Shown here piece after piece: positions 55,256-64,000 of a stretch of 64,000 nucleotides of DNA (position 1 is the first letter of the stretch; each line of letters opens with the position of its first letter). The notes below the pieces were generated by a model. It was not told where the DNA came from. It searched no databases and worked only from the letters and a program-made list of their open reading frames with translations. Where the stretch lies: positions 3,348,001 to 3,412,000 of the forward strand of contig NZ_CP107036.1 of NCBI RefSeq assembly GCF_029542085.1, written 5' to 3'. This stretch comes from Sphingobacterium sp. ML3W (lineage in GTDB: Bacteria > Bacteroidota > Bacteroidia > Sphingobacteriales > Sphingobacteriaceae). The translations under genes were made by a program, and so were the position numbers.

Positions 55256-56602
55256 TTAATGGGACACACCCACAGTGATACGTTCTGTTTTAAGTTTACG
55301 CTTGATCCAAAACCCGTAAAACGCAATAAACAAATAACATAGTAATGGTATAAAAAAACCAACAGCCATCTTAGAATGATCAGAAATCAATCCCATAATG
55401 GGTGGACAGAAGGCTCCCCCTGCAACAGCCATCACCAAGAAAGAAGAAGCCTTCTTCGTCAATGTACCTAGATCTTGAATTCCTAGCGCAAAGATGGTCG
55501 GAAACATGATGGACATAAAAAAATATGTCGTGAACAGGCTGAAAACCGAAAGCCATCCGATATCAGCAATAACGACCGTGACCAACACACTATTGGCTAT
55601 CGCGTACCACATCAATAATTTACGTGGACTCACAAACCGCATAAAATATGCACCAGTAAGACGCCCGATCCAGAAGGCTCCCATCCCACCGATAGCGAGC
55701 AGGATCGAGGCCGCCTGTTCATTATTTTTGGGCATAAAAAAATCGCCAAAATAACCTAAGTGCACCATGATATTGCTGATAGGCGTTTGCAGATCATGAA
55801 CAGCATCTATGACATAATTGATAAAAAATGAATTCGTGCCGGTCTGTGCAGCGACATATAAGAATTGCGCTGCAACAGCCAATATAAAAGCTGGATATTG
55901 CAATAGCTTTCGCAATGGCGGGTTTTCCTCCCCATCTGTATCGGGGTCTTCTTTGACTTCGGGCAGCTTGATGACCATAAAAATAAGCAGAACCACCACT
56001 ACGATACTACCGATCATCATATAGGGTGTCACTAAAGAATCAAACTTATCATGTTCACCCGTTGACTCCATCCCAAAAACGAAAAGCCCTCCAATAAGTG
56101 GTCCTAATATCCACCCGAGTCCGTTGAAAGATTGAGAAATATTAATTCGTCGGGCAGCTCCAGCCTTATCTCCCAATACAGTAGAATAGGGATTAGCAGC
56201 AGTTTCTAAAAAAGTAAGTCCACAGGCCAACACAAACAAAGCGATCAGGAAAGGAATAAAAGCGCCCAAGGCCGCAGCAGGATAAAACATAAAAGCACCT
56301 ATAGCAAAAATAGCTAGGCCAAGGATAATACCTCTTTGATACCCATAGCGTTTAATGAATAATCCTGCAGGCAAGGCCATGGCCAAATATCCAATATAAA
56401 GGGAAAACTGCACAAAGCCGGATTGCGCTTTACTGACATGCAAAAGATCCTGAAAATGCTTATCCAGCACATCTAAGAAACCGTGGGCAAAGCCCCAAAG
56501 GAGAAATAGGCTGCAAATAAAAATGAACGGCACAAGATAATTAACTCCTTGCTCATTGACAAAAAGGGATTTTTTCTTTTTTCTTGGGGATGTCGTGTTC
56601 AT
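55256..56602 (-). CDS. fucP: FucP-type L-fucose:H+ symporter (MFS)
   Basis: 448-residue major facilitator transporter with 12 helices. It matches FucP: VPFIFICSLFLLWGFAHGFLDVLDKHFQ, then LTFLETAANPYSTVLGDK, RRINISQSFNGLGWILGPLIGG and a C-terminal half with MVMAVAGGAFCPPIMG. FucP transports L-fucose and, in E. coli, D-arabinose as well. It lies 30 bases after fucI. Confidence 0.9.
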   Translation of the reverse strand: MNTTSPRKKKKSLFVNEQGVNYLVPFIFICSLFLLWGFAHGFLDVLDKHFQDLLHVSKAQSGFVQFSLYIGYLAMALPAGLFIKRYGYQRGIILGLAIFAIGAFMFYPAAALGAFIPFLIALFVLACGLTFLETAANPYSTVLGDKAGAARRINISQSFNGLGWILGPLIGGLFVFGMESTGEHDKFDSLVTPYMMIGSIVVVVLLIFMVIKLPEVKEDPDTDGEENPPLRKLLQYPAFILAVAAQFLYVAAQTGTNSFFINYVIDAVHDLQTPISNIMVHLGYFGDFFMPKNNEQAASILLAIGGMGAFWIGRLTGAYFMRFVSPRKLLMWYAIANSVLVTVVIADIGWLSVFSLFTTYFFMSIMFPTIFALGIQDLGTLTKKASSFLVMAVAGGAFCPPIMGLISDHSKMAVGFFIPLLCYLFIAFYGFWIKRKLKTERITVGVSH

Positions 56603-56632
56603 GGTAATAGAAATTTTATTGAAGCCTAAATC

Positions 56633-58396
56633 TTATTTATACAGGGGTCCATATACCTGGCATGCTCTATAATCGCTGCCCTCACTGTCCATTCCAAAAG
56701 CTCCCCATGCCGATGGTCGAAAGATTGCCTCCTGCGCTACATTATGCATATTGACAGGAATGCGTAACATGGCTGCCAGCGTAATCAGATCTGCACCAAT
56801 ATGTCCATAGCTAATGGCGCCATGATTGGAACCCCAATTGGCCATAACGGCATATACACTAGAAAAATTAGTTTCTCCGGTCAAGCGTGGTACAAACCAG
56901 GTGGTTGGCCAGATTTTATCTGTGCGTTCATCCAATATACGACGGACATCTCCAGGCAGATCGATCGTCCATCCCTCAGCAATTTGCAAAACAGGTCCTA
57001 TTCCCTTAATGAGATTGAGACGGCACATGGTTACTGGCATTCCCCCTTCAGTGACAAACTTAGACGAAAAACCACCGCCCCGCATATAATCTCGATTGGA
57101 GGGATAAAATGTGGTGGCCTTGAGACAGGCATCGACTTCTTTATCCGAAATTTCCCAATGTGGTTTCATCACAGGCTTATCCCCAAGACGCTGTTTCCCC
57201 GTACCATCAAGGGTCGCCGATCCGGAATTAATCAAGTGCAGAAATCCATCCGCAGCCCTTCCCTCAGGTTTCCAACCAGACACGCGCTTCACGGCCTCAG
57301 GACTCCAATAAGTCCGCACATCAGCAAAGATCTGCGCTGTATTGGTCAACAGATAATTAAACAGCATGGAAACCCCATTCAAAGCATCGTTTTCAGTAGC
57401 GACCAAATAAGGTGCACGTATACCATTCCAATCAAATGACGAATTCAATAGTGCTTCGGAAAAATCACCATCTGGTAAGAAATCTGTCCATTGCCGTTGT
57501 CCCTGGAATCCAGCCAAGAGTGCATAGTGGCCTTGGGCTTCTTCTCCGTAGCCTTGATCGACAAGTCTTGGATTGCCGATCATAAGATCACGCATAATCA
57601 TCGTCATTTTGACAACAAATTCCCAATCCTGATCTTTCTCCTCGCGGTTTTTGACATTTTTTTGTTGATTAAAGTCTTCACCCTCCTGACAATGTTCACG
57701 CGTCCATTTCAACGCCACTTTATATTCCTCCGGATCAAAAATATTTTGTTGTATCCGACGTAGGATTTCTGAGGAATCCACATACTCATTACGCATCCCC
57801 AGGTAGCTTTGAAAAAAATCAGCGTCTACAATGGACCCCGCTATTCCCATCGAAACCGAACCGATAGCCAAATAGGATTTGCCCCGCATGATTGCCACAG
57901 CTAATCCTGCTCTCGCAAAGGCTAGTAACTTCTCACGCACATCCTCCGGTATATGCTGGTCGCCCATGTCCTGTACATCCTTACCATAGATCCCAAAGGC
58001 TGGTAAGCCCTTTTGATTATGAGCGGCCAAGGTTGCCGCCAAGTATACTGCTCCTGGTCGTTCGGTGCCATTAAAACCCCAAATTGCTTTGGGTAACAGT
58101 GGATTCATATCCATCGTTTCAGAACCATAACACCAACAGGGAGTAACAGAAAGCGATACACCGACATTCTCACGCTCAAACTTATCGGCACAGTCTGCGG
58201 CTTCTTTTACACCACCAATACAGGTATCCGCGACAACACAGACCACTGGTGTTCCATCGGGATATTTCAATTCGGTGTTAAACAATGCCACGACAGCTTT
58301 AGCCATATTCATTGTTGTCTCTTCCAAAGATTCGCGTATACCGCCCAGGCGACCATCGATAATAGGGCGAATACCAATTTTAGGATATGTTTTCAT
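56633..58396 (-). CDS. fucI: L-fucose isomerase
   Basis: Mn-dependent isomerase of L-fucose to L-fuculose that also turns D-arabinose into D-ribulose. The 587 residues match E. coli FucI along their length: [79 protein letters not shown] and [11 protein letters not shown]. It begins five bases after the upstream lipoprotein gene ends. Confidence 0.97.
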   Translation of the reverse strand: MKTYPKIGIRPIIDGRLGGIRESLEETTMNMAKAVVALFNTELKYPDGTPVVCVVADTCIGGVKEAADCADKFERENVGVSLSVTPCWCYGSETMDMNPLLPKAIWGFNGTERPGAVYLAATLAAHNQKGLPAFGIYGKDVQDMGDQHIPEDVREKLLAFARAGLAVAIMRGKSYLAIGSVSMGIAGSIVDADFFQSYLGMRNEYVDSSEILRRIQQNIFDPEEYKVALKWTREHCQEGEDFNQQKNVKNREEKDQDWEFVVKMTMIMRDLMIGNPRLVDQGYGEEAQGHYALLAGFQGQRQWTDFLPDGDFSEALLNSSFDWNGIRAPYLVATENDALNGVSMLFNYLLTNTAQIFADVRTYWSPEAVKRVSGWKPEGRAADGFLHLINSGSATLDGTGKQRLGDKPVMKPHWEISDKEVDACLKATTFYPSNRDYMRGGGFSSKFVTEGGMPVTMCRLNLIKGIGPVLQIAEGWTIDLPGDVRRILDERTDKIWPTTWFVPRLTGETNFSSVYAVMANWGSNHGAISYGHIGADLITLAAMLRIPVNMHNVAQEAIFRPSAWGAFGMDSEGSDYRACQVYGPLYK

Positions 58397-58401
58397 ATTT
58401 G

Positions 58402-59640
58402 TTACTTTTTAGGTTGACCAAAAATTGTTGAAACACGGGCTAGGGAGGTTCCCAACACCTTCTCAGCAATTGTATTCAGCTCAGTTTTGTCTCCAGTAAA
58501 ATGGAAGACACTATGTGTGTGCACAATCTGTTCATTAGGTGGAATAAAAGCCGCTGGAGAAACACTTTCAATTTCATAAAAAGGCCCCATTTGTGTACCG
58601 TCCGCTAACGGACCATCGTTATAAGCATTCATTGCATCACCTAGGAAAGGATCTTTTTTTGTCGTCCATTCCTGGTTTAGATAAGTAGCTGTATTAGCCA
58701 CGTCAAAAAGGGTGATCGTAAGTACACCTTCATCAACAGCATAACTTCCGGCTATAGGTTTGGCGCGATGAGGTGGTATACCGAGTTTACCCCTTGATAA
58801 ACCATCAGCTTTAAAGTATAAAACACCTTTTTCCATTGCAATCCGATCAGATTGAATCTCACCAAAGTAGTCTGTTGTGGCCACTTTACCTTCAGCTTCT
58901 TCTTTATAGGGAATTAAAATCACGGTTTCTGGTGTAGGTGTAAACATATCCAAATTCCATATGCAGGGCGCTCCTGTTTTTTTATCCCAAGTAAAATCAC
59001 CTGTATTTCGCAAGCTATTGGTTGTTTTAAACCCAACAGATTTTACCTTATCCCCTAATACAATGGAAAGCATACCTTCGATCTCCTTACGTTCCAATAT
59101 CTCCACCTGGCGATTAACATTTATTTTGAACTGTGTTCCAGCATAGTTTTGCAGTTCCATATCCTTGGCGAGTCGCACACTTTTCGTGGAGGATGAAACC
59201 AAAGACCAACTTTCGGTGTCAATTGCCGCTGGGGTACGCCAATGATCAAAAACCATGTCTTTTTTCGGTGCAAAGAACAACGAAAAAGGCCCACCTTCTG
59301 GCCCCAGCCATAGCCGATCTTCACCACCATAAGCATTCATATGTGGATCAATAGCTTGATCAAAAGCTTTGTAGTTGATCCAGCCAAAACTCTTCCCCTC
59401 CTCACCTTCTGCGGTAGAAGTAAACACTTTCCCTTGGTATTTGGGCGAAACAATCAGCTTCGCCTCCCCTCCGGAAGCTGAAAGAACAATCAGTTGCTGA
59501 TCCCATTTTTGCAGAAAAGTGAGATCATGAGCGAAATTAGGCGCAGCTTTCTGCGGGTGCCCTGGTACTTTATTATTACCCTGACAGGCTGAGAACAATA
59601 CTGAGAATATCATCATAGCTTTGAATAGTTTTGTTTTCAT
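58402..59640 (-). CDS. Lipoprotein of unknown function, DUF6786-like
   Basis: 412 residues with a lipoprotein signal ([10 protein letters not shown]). The middle contains [11 protein letters not shown] and [20 protein letters not shown], a pattern I associate with DUF6786 proteins, which may have a mutarotase-like beta fold; I cannot verify this. No catalytic residues are identified. It lies between the GH172 gene (11 bases before it) and fucI, so it belongs to the same operon and probably handles the released sugar. Confidence 0.6.
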   Translation of the reverse strand: MKTKLFKAMMIFSVLFSACQGNNKVPGHPQKAAPNFAHDLTFLQKWDQQLIVLSASGGEAKLIVSPKYQGKVFTSTAEGEEGKSFGWINYKAFDQAIDPHMNAYGGEDRLWLGPEGGPFSLFFAPKKDMVFDHWRTPAAIDTESWSLVSSSTKSVRLAKDMELQNYAGTQFKINVNRQVEILERKEIEGMLSIVLGDKVKSVGFKTTNSLRNTGDFTWDKKTGAPCIWNLDMFTPTPETVILIPYKEEAEGKVATTDYFGEIQSDRIAMEKGVLYFKADGLSRGKLGIPPHRAKPIAGSYAVDEGVLTITLFDVANTATYLNQEWTTKKDPFLGDAMNAYNDGPLADGTQMGPFYEIESVSPAAFIPPNEQIVHTHSVFHFTGDKTELNTIAEKVLGTSLARVSTIFGQPKK

Positions 59641-59651
59641 GGTCCCGAACT

Positions 59652-60800
59652 TTAATTGATTTCTATCCCATTCTTTCCTGGAAGTGGTTTAAATTTGCCG
59701 TGAGGCTCTGTCTGGTACCAGTAAGCCACCGAAATAATATCAGACTTCTGCGGCAGGTATCGGTCTTCGGACCGCCAGCCCAGATCTTGAACGGTTACCT
59801 TTAGGTCACCGTCAAAACGTACAGGATCCAGAATATGCCAACGGTACATGCCAAATCGCTGCTGTGAATCATATATACCATCTGGGCGGATCACTTGATG
59901 TAGACCAGCATAAGGTGTAGTAAACTCCTGATATCTACGCGTTTCTTTGTTTTCAAAATTGTAAGATCCACAAAAGTAGTCTTCCAGTCCTGTTGTGACG
60001 ATCGTAGCAAACTCTTTATCGCCATCAAGGAAAAATTTGACTTCACCTTCACCCCACCAGCCCGTGTTGTTGACTCCCACAGCTAAATAGGTTCCAACGT
60101 AATGTCCTTTCCCTTTTACACCATCCAGAATGGTATGTAAGGAACCTTCTGTAGGGTGAGATCTTCGGTATTGCGCATGGAAATAAGCTTCATCATTACC
60201 AACCTCAGTCTCGGCATAATTGACTTGATAATAGAGTACCATGGGGTGAATGCTGACATTCTCCATTGTTATCTTGCATTTTTTTCGAAAAGGCATTTGC
60301 CAATAGGAGTTAAATGCACTACCTGGATTGACTGTCATCGCAAGTGAATTCAAAGGGGCGTATTTATTCCAGCCCATTCCAAAAAAGGCTCCGACAGGTG
60401 CTTCAACCGAAGGTTCGGTCTCCCCATCCCAATAAAACCGAATAATGGATTGACTCCAGTTGCCTGTCGGTGTCATCCAGATGTGCTGAATGATTCCTGA
60501 TCCATCTATTTCAGCCAGCGTAAATGTCTCCCCGGCTCCAATATGGACATAAGGATTAACTTTCCATCCTACACCGAGCTCTCGGGCGGCTTTGGAAGCA
60601 TTTGCCTGATTACGAGCCCCCTCCTTTTCATTAGGGACCGCCATTCCACCTTTACCTTTTCCACCGCTAAAGTTTTCAGGACTGATTGACCTTGTTTTAG
60701 CATTCGATAATTTCGATAGATTACCTAATCCATTTGAATTTTGAGCGAAAGATGTGTAACCGAACATGACTACACACCATAAAAAAATGAATCTTTTCAT
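59652..60800 (-). CDS. DUF2961 protein, glycoside hydrolase family GH172-like
   Basis: 382 residues with a signal peptide ending in FAQN. Body: LGVGWKVNPYVHIGAGETFTLAE, SGIIQHIWMTPTGNWSQSIIRFYWDGE, PVGAFFGMGWN, YYQVNYAE and ETGLEDYFCGSYNFE-like segments. This is the DUF2961 jelly-roll fold now placed in GH172, whose known members act on D-arabinofuranosides and on difructose dianhydride. First gene of its operon, with operator-like motifs upstream. Substrate is inference. Confidence 0.85.
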   Translation of the reverse strand: MKRFIFLWCVVMFGYTSFAQNSNGLGNLSKLSNAKTRSISPENFSGGKGKGGMAVPNEKEGARNQANASKAARELGVGWKVNPYVHIGAGETFTLAEIDGSGIIQHIWMTPTGNWSQSIIRFYWDGETEPSVEAPVGAFFGMGWNKYAPLNSLAMTVNPGSAFNSYWQMPFRKKCKITMENVSIHPMVLYYQVNYAETEVGNDEAYFHAQYRRSHPTEGSLHTILDGVKGKGHYVGTYLAVGVNNTGWWGEGEVKFFLDGDKEFATIVTTGLEDYFCGSYNFENKETRRYQEFTTPYAGLHQVIRPDGIYDSQQRFGMYRWHILDPVRFDGDLKVTVQDLGWRSEDRYLPQKSDIISVAYWYQTEPHGKFKPLPGKNGIEIN

Positions 60801-61021
60801 ATACTATAATTGATTATCTTATTGATTGTATATTTTAAACAGTATAAATGAGTGTGTTGCACTCTTTTTTCCATCAGTAAGATGGAATATTTCCTATTTA
60901 AAAATTACATTCAATTGTGTAATAAAATTGAAATTTTAAATATGGACGGTTTATAATCCATGTAATATTTATTTGGAACTTATTTTATATAATCAGTTCT
61001 GTAGGGTTTATTTATCTTTTT

Positions 61022-61041
61022 AAGCTTAATCGTTTAAACAA
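61022..61041. promoter_or_regulatory. LacI-type operator-like motif 1 upstream of the GH172 operon
   Basis: AAGCTTAATCGTTTAAACAA; shares the first 11 bases AAGCTTAATCG with the motif at 61111. Central CG with TTAA arms. Confidence 0.55.
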
Positions 61042-61110
61042 AAAGAGCAAAAAAAAGCAAAAGGATCCCTCAGTTTACCTTAAGTTTATAATTATCAGTT
61101 ATACAAGTAT

Positions 61111-61130
61111 AAGCTTAATCGATTAAATAA
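61111..61130. promoter_or_regulatory. LacI-type operator-like motif 2 upstream of the GH172 operon
   Basis: AAGCTTAATCGATTAAATAA; contains the perfect palindrome TTAATCGATTAA. Best match of the three copies. Confidence 0.6.
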
Positions 61131-61257
61131 CAAAATAAAATTTATATTTTTTTTATTAACATCAAAATCATCAGCAGATTAACTAGAAAATCAGCCTTAT
61201 TTGTATGTTTTCACGGTCTTGGGCATTACACCTATTATCAGCGGGTATAAAAATAAA

Positions 61258-61286
61258 AAAGTCAGAAGAGTAGTTCTTCCGACTTT
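61258..61286 (-). terminator. Intrinsic terminator of the oxidative sugar operon
   Basis: AAAGTC-A-GAAGA pairs with TCTTC-C-GACTTT and the minus strand continues into a T run. It separates the SDR operon from the GH172 operon. Confidence 0.7.
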
Positions 61287-61373
61287 AACAGGCACTGCCT
61301 TATTTTCTTATCGCGTATAGCTCAATGGAACATGGCTAAACACGATGCTTCAGTTTTTTATTTTTACGGGATA

Positions 61374-62162
61374 CTATTCCGCAATAATGGAGCGGTCTAA
61401 ATGTACATAACCGCCATCAACATGGATCAATTGACCCGTCGTATGGCTTGACTTGTCTGATAGCAAGAATACGGTTGTATCTGCAATTTCCTCCGACGTA
61501 GTCATGCGATTTTCCAATGGGATACGATCGGTAATCTTTTTCAATATTTCCTCCGGATTTGGTAAAGTCTGGATCCAGGTGTCGTATTGTGGGGTAGCAC
61601 ATTCAGCAACAACAATAGCGTTTACACGGATTGAATAAGGCAACAATTCTACAGCCCATTCGCGTGTCAATGCATTTCGTCCACCATTGGAAGCGGCATA
61701 GGCTGATGTATTGCCCTGTCCGGTTTCTCCTGTTTTGGAAGATATATTGACAATACTTCCTTTAGATGCTTTCAATGCATCCAATGCATGATGCGCCATT
61801 AAATAATAATGGATCAGATTTTTATGTAATGAGGCAACAAATTTCGTATAATCACCAGATGCTAAACCCACCCCATCATTCTGTCCCGCATTATTCACCA
61901 GGCCATCTATGCGGCCATAAACCTCCAGTGTCTTTTGTACCGCTTTTTCACAATCTTCAGGTTTGGACAATTCAGCCTCAATACACAAAGCATCAATACC
62001 GAACTGTTTCACTTCTTCCCTTACTTTTTCATTGTCGGCCTGCTTACGTCCCACAATAACAGGAATAGCCTGCTCCTTGGCCAAAGCATGCACAACAGCA
62101 CGCCCTATCCCTTTTGCACCACCTGTAACAATAACAACTTTATCTTTTAAATGAAGATCCAT
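61374..62162 (-). CDS. Short-chain dehydrogenase, probable L-fucose dehydrogenase-like
   Basis: 262-residue NAD(P)-dependent SDR. Cofactor motif TGGAKGIG, NNAG, and the catalytic Ser-Tyr-Lys region with NISSKTGETGQGNTSAYAASNGGRNAL: here the Tyr is followed by AASN, so the usual K of YxxxK is N, which is unusual and should be checked. C-terminal GQLIHVDGGYVHLDRS. Next to a lactonase and FAH-family hydrolase, it fits the oxidation of L-fucose (or a later step) in the non-phosphorylating route. Confidence 0.78.
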   Translation of the reverse strand: MDLHLKDKVVIVTGGAKGIGRAVVHALAKEQAIPVIVGRKQADNEKVREEVKQFGIDALCIEAELSKPEDCEKAVQKTLEVYGRIDGLVNNAGQNDGVGLASGDYTKFVASLHKNLIHYYLMAHHALDALKASKGSIVNISSKTGETGQGNTSAYAASNGGRNALTREWAVELLPYSIRVNAIVVAECATPQYDTWIQTLPNPEEILKKITDRIPLENRMTTSEEIADTTVFLLSDKSSHTTGQLIHVDGGYVHLDRSIIAE

Positions 62163-62294
62163 AATAATTTTATTGAATTGTATGTTTCATTGATGAGTGT
62201 CTGTTTTCTGCATCAACGAACTCGTTTCACTGGTTATTGATTAAAGCTTATCCCAACAGCAACGAGCTGATTAGACTCGATTTATCTGCCATTG

Positions 62295-62340
62295 AAACAA
62301 TCAGTATGCATACTTTCCCTTTCGTGCATACTGATTGTTT
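62295..62340. repeat. Long inverted repeat between the amidohydrolase and SDR genes
   Basis: AAACAATCAGTATGCA pairs perfectly with TGCATACTGATTGTTT over 16 bp with a 14-base loop. The T run follows on the plus strand, so it is a poor terminator for the minus-strand gene ending at 62358. It could be a processing or stability hairpin. Confidence 0.6.
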
Positions 62341-62357
62341 TTTTGGATTATATAGTT

Positions 62358-63185
62358 TTATAGATTATACACACGTATAGCATTCTCAGCCCAAAACGAT
62401 TTTTTTTCCTTTTCTGTAAAGTCACCCAACTTATCCTCAACAATAGCGATACTTTCCTCATAGGAGGCCGCTAACAGACATACAGGCCAGTCAGATCCAA
62501 ACATAATCCTTTCTTTTCCAAAACGTAGGAAAATATGGTCTAGATACTGTTTGAAATCATCCAATTTCCATCTGGACCAATCAGCCTCTGTGGCCAGCCC
62601 GGACACTTTACAGACCACATTTGAAAAGGCAGCAAGTTTATCGATAAACGCGGCCCACTCATCAAACTCCCTTGATTTAATCGGAGGTTTGGCAATATGA
62701 TCCAGCACAAATTGAAGATTTGGATTTTGCTGTACACATTGCAATGTAGCCTCATAATGACGCGGACGAATCAATAAATCGTAGGTATAGCCAAACGCGG
62801 CCAATGCTTTTAACCCATTCAACACAGCTGGTCGAATCAGAAAATCTGGGTCCAACTCTCCCTCAACAATGTGGCGGAAGCCTTTGATCACCGGTAGTTC
62901 TTTATAACTTATCAACTGCTGTTCAATATCTTCGGCCTGGAGGTCAATCCATCCAACCACACCTTTGATAAAGGGGTGACTTTTGGATAGCTGAACCAAA
63001 TAATTCGTTTCCGCGTCAGATTGATCAGCCTGAACCGCCACACTACCTACAAATCCATTTCGTTCCAATACAAACTGAATATCCAATGGCGTGAAATCCC
63101 GTTTAATAACGAGCATCTCGTCTGTAATCCAACTGTCTCTCACAGGATCGAATTGCCAAAAATGCTGATGGGTATCTATACGCAT
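62358..63185 (-). CDS. Amidohydrolase, L-fuconolactonase type
   Basis: 275 residues from the ATG at 63185 (MRIDTHQHFWQFDP). The longer frame to 63275 overlaps the next gene's end and gives non-family residues. The N-terminal THQHFW metal pair, GFRHIVEGE, FVLDHIAKPPI and FGSDWPVCLL mark the amidohydrolase-2 family to which L-fucono-1,5-lactonase belongs. It hydrolyses the lactone formed by the sugar dehydrogenase. Confidence 0.87.
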   Translation of the reverse strand: MRIDTHQHFWQFDPVRDSWITDEMLVIKRDFTPLDIQFVLERNGFVGSVAVQADQSDAETNYLVQLSKSHPFIKGVVGWIDLQAEDIEQQLISYKELPVIKGFRHIVEGELDPDFLIRPAVLNGLKALAAFGYTYDLLIRPRHYEATLQCVQQNPNLQFVLDHIAKPPIKSREFDEWAAFIDKLAAFSNVVCKVSGLATEADWSRWKLDDFKQYLDHIFLRFGKERIMFGSDWPVCLLAASYEESIAIVEDKLGDFTEKEKKSFWAENAIRVYNL

Positions 63186-63210
63186 AATAAAACCTAAAAT
63201 AGGAGATAAA

Positions 63211-64000
63211 TTAATTCTTTGAATAAGCAACCACAGTCTGACGCGATTCGCCAAGTCCATCTGCACCCAATTCAATCACATCACCAGGGTTCAAGTAAAT
63301 AGGAGGATTAAATCCAAGGCCTACACCAGCAGGAGTTCCTGTTGAAATCACATCTCCAGGTAATAGGGTCATAAATCTAGAAACATAGGAAACAACATGT
63401 GCGATTGAAAAAATTAAATCTTTGGTATTTCCATCCTGATAGGTTTTACCATTAACTTTCAACCAGATACGTACATTATTAATATCCTTGATCTCTTCTT
63501 TGGTAGCCATAAATGGTCCCATCGGTGCAAATGTATCACAGCCTTTTCCTTTATCCCAGGTGCCACCTCGTTCCAATTGATACTCACGTTCAGATACGTC
63601 ATTGTGAAGTACATAACCCGCAACATAATCCAAAGCCTCATTTTCTTCTACATAAGAGGCTTTTTTACCAATTACAATACAAAACTCCACTTCCCAATCC
63701 GTCTTTACAGAATCTTTAGGAATCATCACATTATCGTATGGTCCTATTAATGAAGTGGTGGACTTCATAAAAATAATAGGTTCAGCAGGAATCGGTGCAT
63801 TTGTTTCCTTGGCATGATCCATATAATTCAGTCCGATACAAACTATTTTAGATGGACGGGCAAAAGGTGCTCCGATACGCTCGTCTTGTGGAATTTCAAT
63901 CAGTTTACCTGCATTAGCCTTGACAAATTCTTCCAAACGAGCCAAACCATCTTCTGCAAAAAATTGTTCATTGTAATCACCACCAAATGCACTTACATCG
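63211..64000 (-). CDS. FAH-family hydrolase, partial (right edge)
   Basis: Runs off the window. The frame stays open to base 64000 with typical N-terminal residues (DVSAFGGDYNEQFFAEDG), so the first codons are missing. The catalytic region has IVCIGLNYMDHAKE, IFMKSTTSLIGPYD, DWEVEFCIVIGK, AGYVLHNDVSEREYQ, and GDVISTGTPAGVG. In the L-fucose oxidative route this family acts as 2,4-diketo-3-deoxy-L-fuconate hydrolase (to pyruvate and lactate). Other acylpyruvase roles cannot be excluded. Confidence 0.86.
   Translation of the reverse strand, partial: DVSAFGGDYNEQFFAEDGLARLEEFVKANAGKLIEIPQDERIGAPFARPSKIVCIGLNYMDHAKETNAPIPAEPIIFMKSTTSLIGPYDNVMIPKDSVKTDWEVEFCIVIGKKASYVEENEALDYVAGYVLHNDVSEREYQLERGGTWDKGKGCDTFAPMGPFMATKEEIKDINNVRIWLKVNGKTYQDGNTKDLIFSIAHVVSYVSRFMTLLPGDVISTGTPAGVGLGFNPPIYLNPGDVIELGADGLGESRQTVVAYSKN

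Larger units (their letters stand above)
60801..61373. other. Long regulatory intergenic region upstream of the GH172 operon
   Basis: 573 AT-rich bases. It contains two LacI-type motifs (61022-61041 and 61111-61130), the terminator of the SDR operon (61258-61286), and two small hairpins (60850-60864; TTCCATC/GATGGAA at 60869-60887) in the presumed leader. No gene is recognisable. No clean Bacteroidota-type promoter was found by eye. Confidence 0.55.

Noticed and set aside
53575..55362. Long start for the kinase at 55362
   Set aside because: It would overlap fucP, and the AraB-like N terminus begins at 55239.
62295..62340. Inverted repeat as a terminator for the amidohydrolase gene
   Set aside because: The T run lies on the plus strand, opposite to the gene that ends nearby, so I list it only as a repeat.
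62358..63275. Long start for the amidohydrolase at 63275
   Set aside because: The extra 30 residues are antisense-like and overlap the FAH gene; the family starts at MRIDTHQHFW.

Overview
The window reads as a chromosomal segment of a Sphingobacterium-like member of the Bacteroidota. The basis is a SusC/SusD pair, Bacteroidota-type promoters (TTG, 19-20 bases, TAnnTTTG), DUF4783, FeoB followed by a small Cys-rich protein, a long PurF-type amidotransferase, and many AT-rich intergenic regions. This is inference from gene content; I see no rRNA, phage, IS or CRISPR.

Region 1 (1-20.3 kb) is mostly housekeeping. It holds an M48 metalloprotease lipoprotein; a DUF4783-nadC-plsY operon facing gpmI; a lipoprotein whose signal peptide is encoded across gpmI's terminator hairpin; a small secreted His/Cys protein with a TonB-dependent receptor; ferritin; a TPR protein; Lon; a DUF900-type hydrolase coupled to a DctA-type carrier; a PurF-type protein; an Nramp transporter fused to a universal stress domain; and a 2H phosphoesterase.

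Region 2 (20.3-34 kb) has gamma-glutamyltransferase, then a xylose operon (xylB-xylA-symporter) divergent from a LacI-type regulator with a perfect 14-bp operator between them. The regulator is followed by a 77-bp diverged copy of its own 3' end, then by two homologous membrane proteins of unknown function. A YCF48-like protein, a CPA1 antiporter with an N-terminal SnoaL-like domain, and glmM follow.

Region 3 (34-43.6 kb) is metal- and transport-rich. It holds a PAP2 phosphatase-ZIP transporter operon, a MarR regulator, and feoA-feoB plus a 54-residue Cys-rich FeoB-associated gene, with a 7-1-7 Fur-type box upstream of feoA. An amino acid permease, a PA0069-type radical SAM protein, mnmA and two identical tRNA-Phe genes complete it.

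Region 4 (43.6-64 kb) is a polysaccharide utilisation locus, all on the minus strand. One operon runs GH172/DUF2961 protein, a lipoprotein, FucI, FucP, an AraB-type kinase, an ECF sigma factor, a LacI regulator and an unknown secreted protein. A second runs SusC, SusD and an alpha/alpha-barrel protein. Three copies of one operator-like motif sit upstream of these two units. Upstream lies an oxidative L-fucose-type set (SDR, lactonase, FAH-family hydrolase) that ends in its own terminator; the FAH gene runs off the right edge. Because FucI acts on D-arabinose as well as L-fucose, an AraB-type kinase would suit D-ribulose, GH172 has D-arabinofuranosidase members, and no fuculose-1-phosphate aldolase is visible, the locus may target D-arabinose-containing glycans rather than, or as well as, fucosylated ones.
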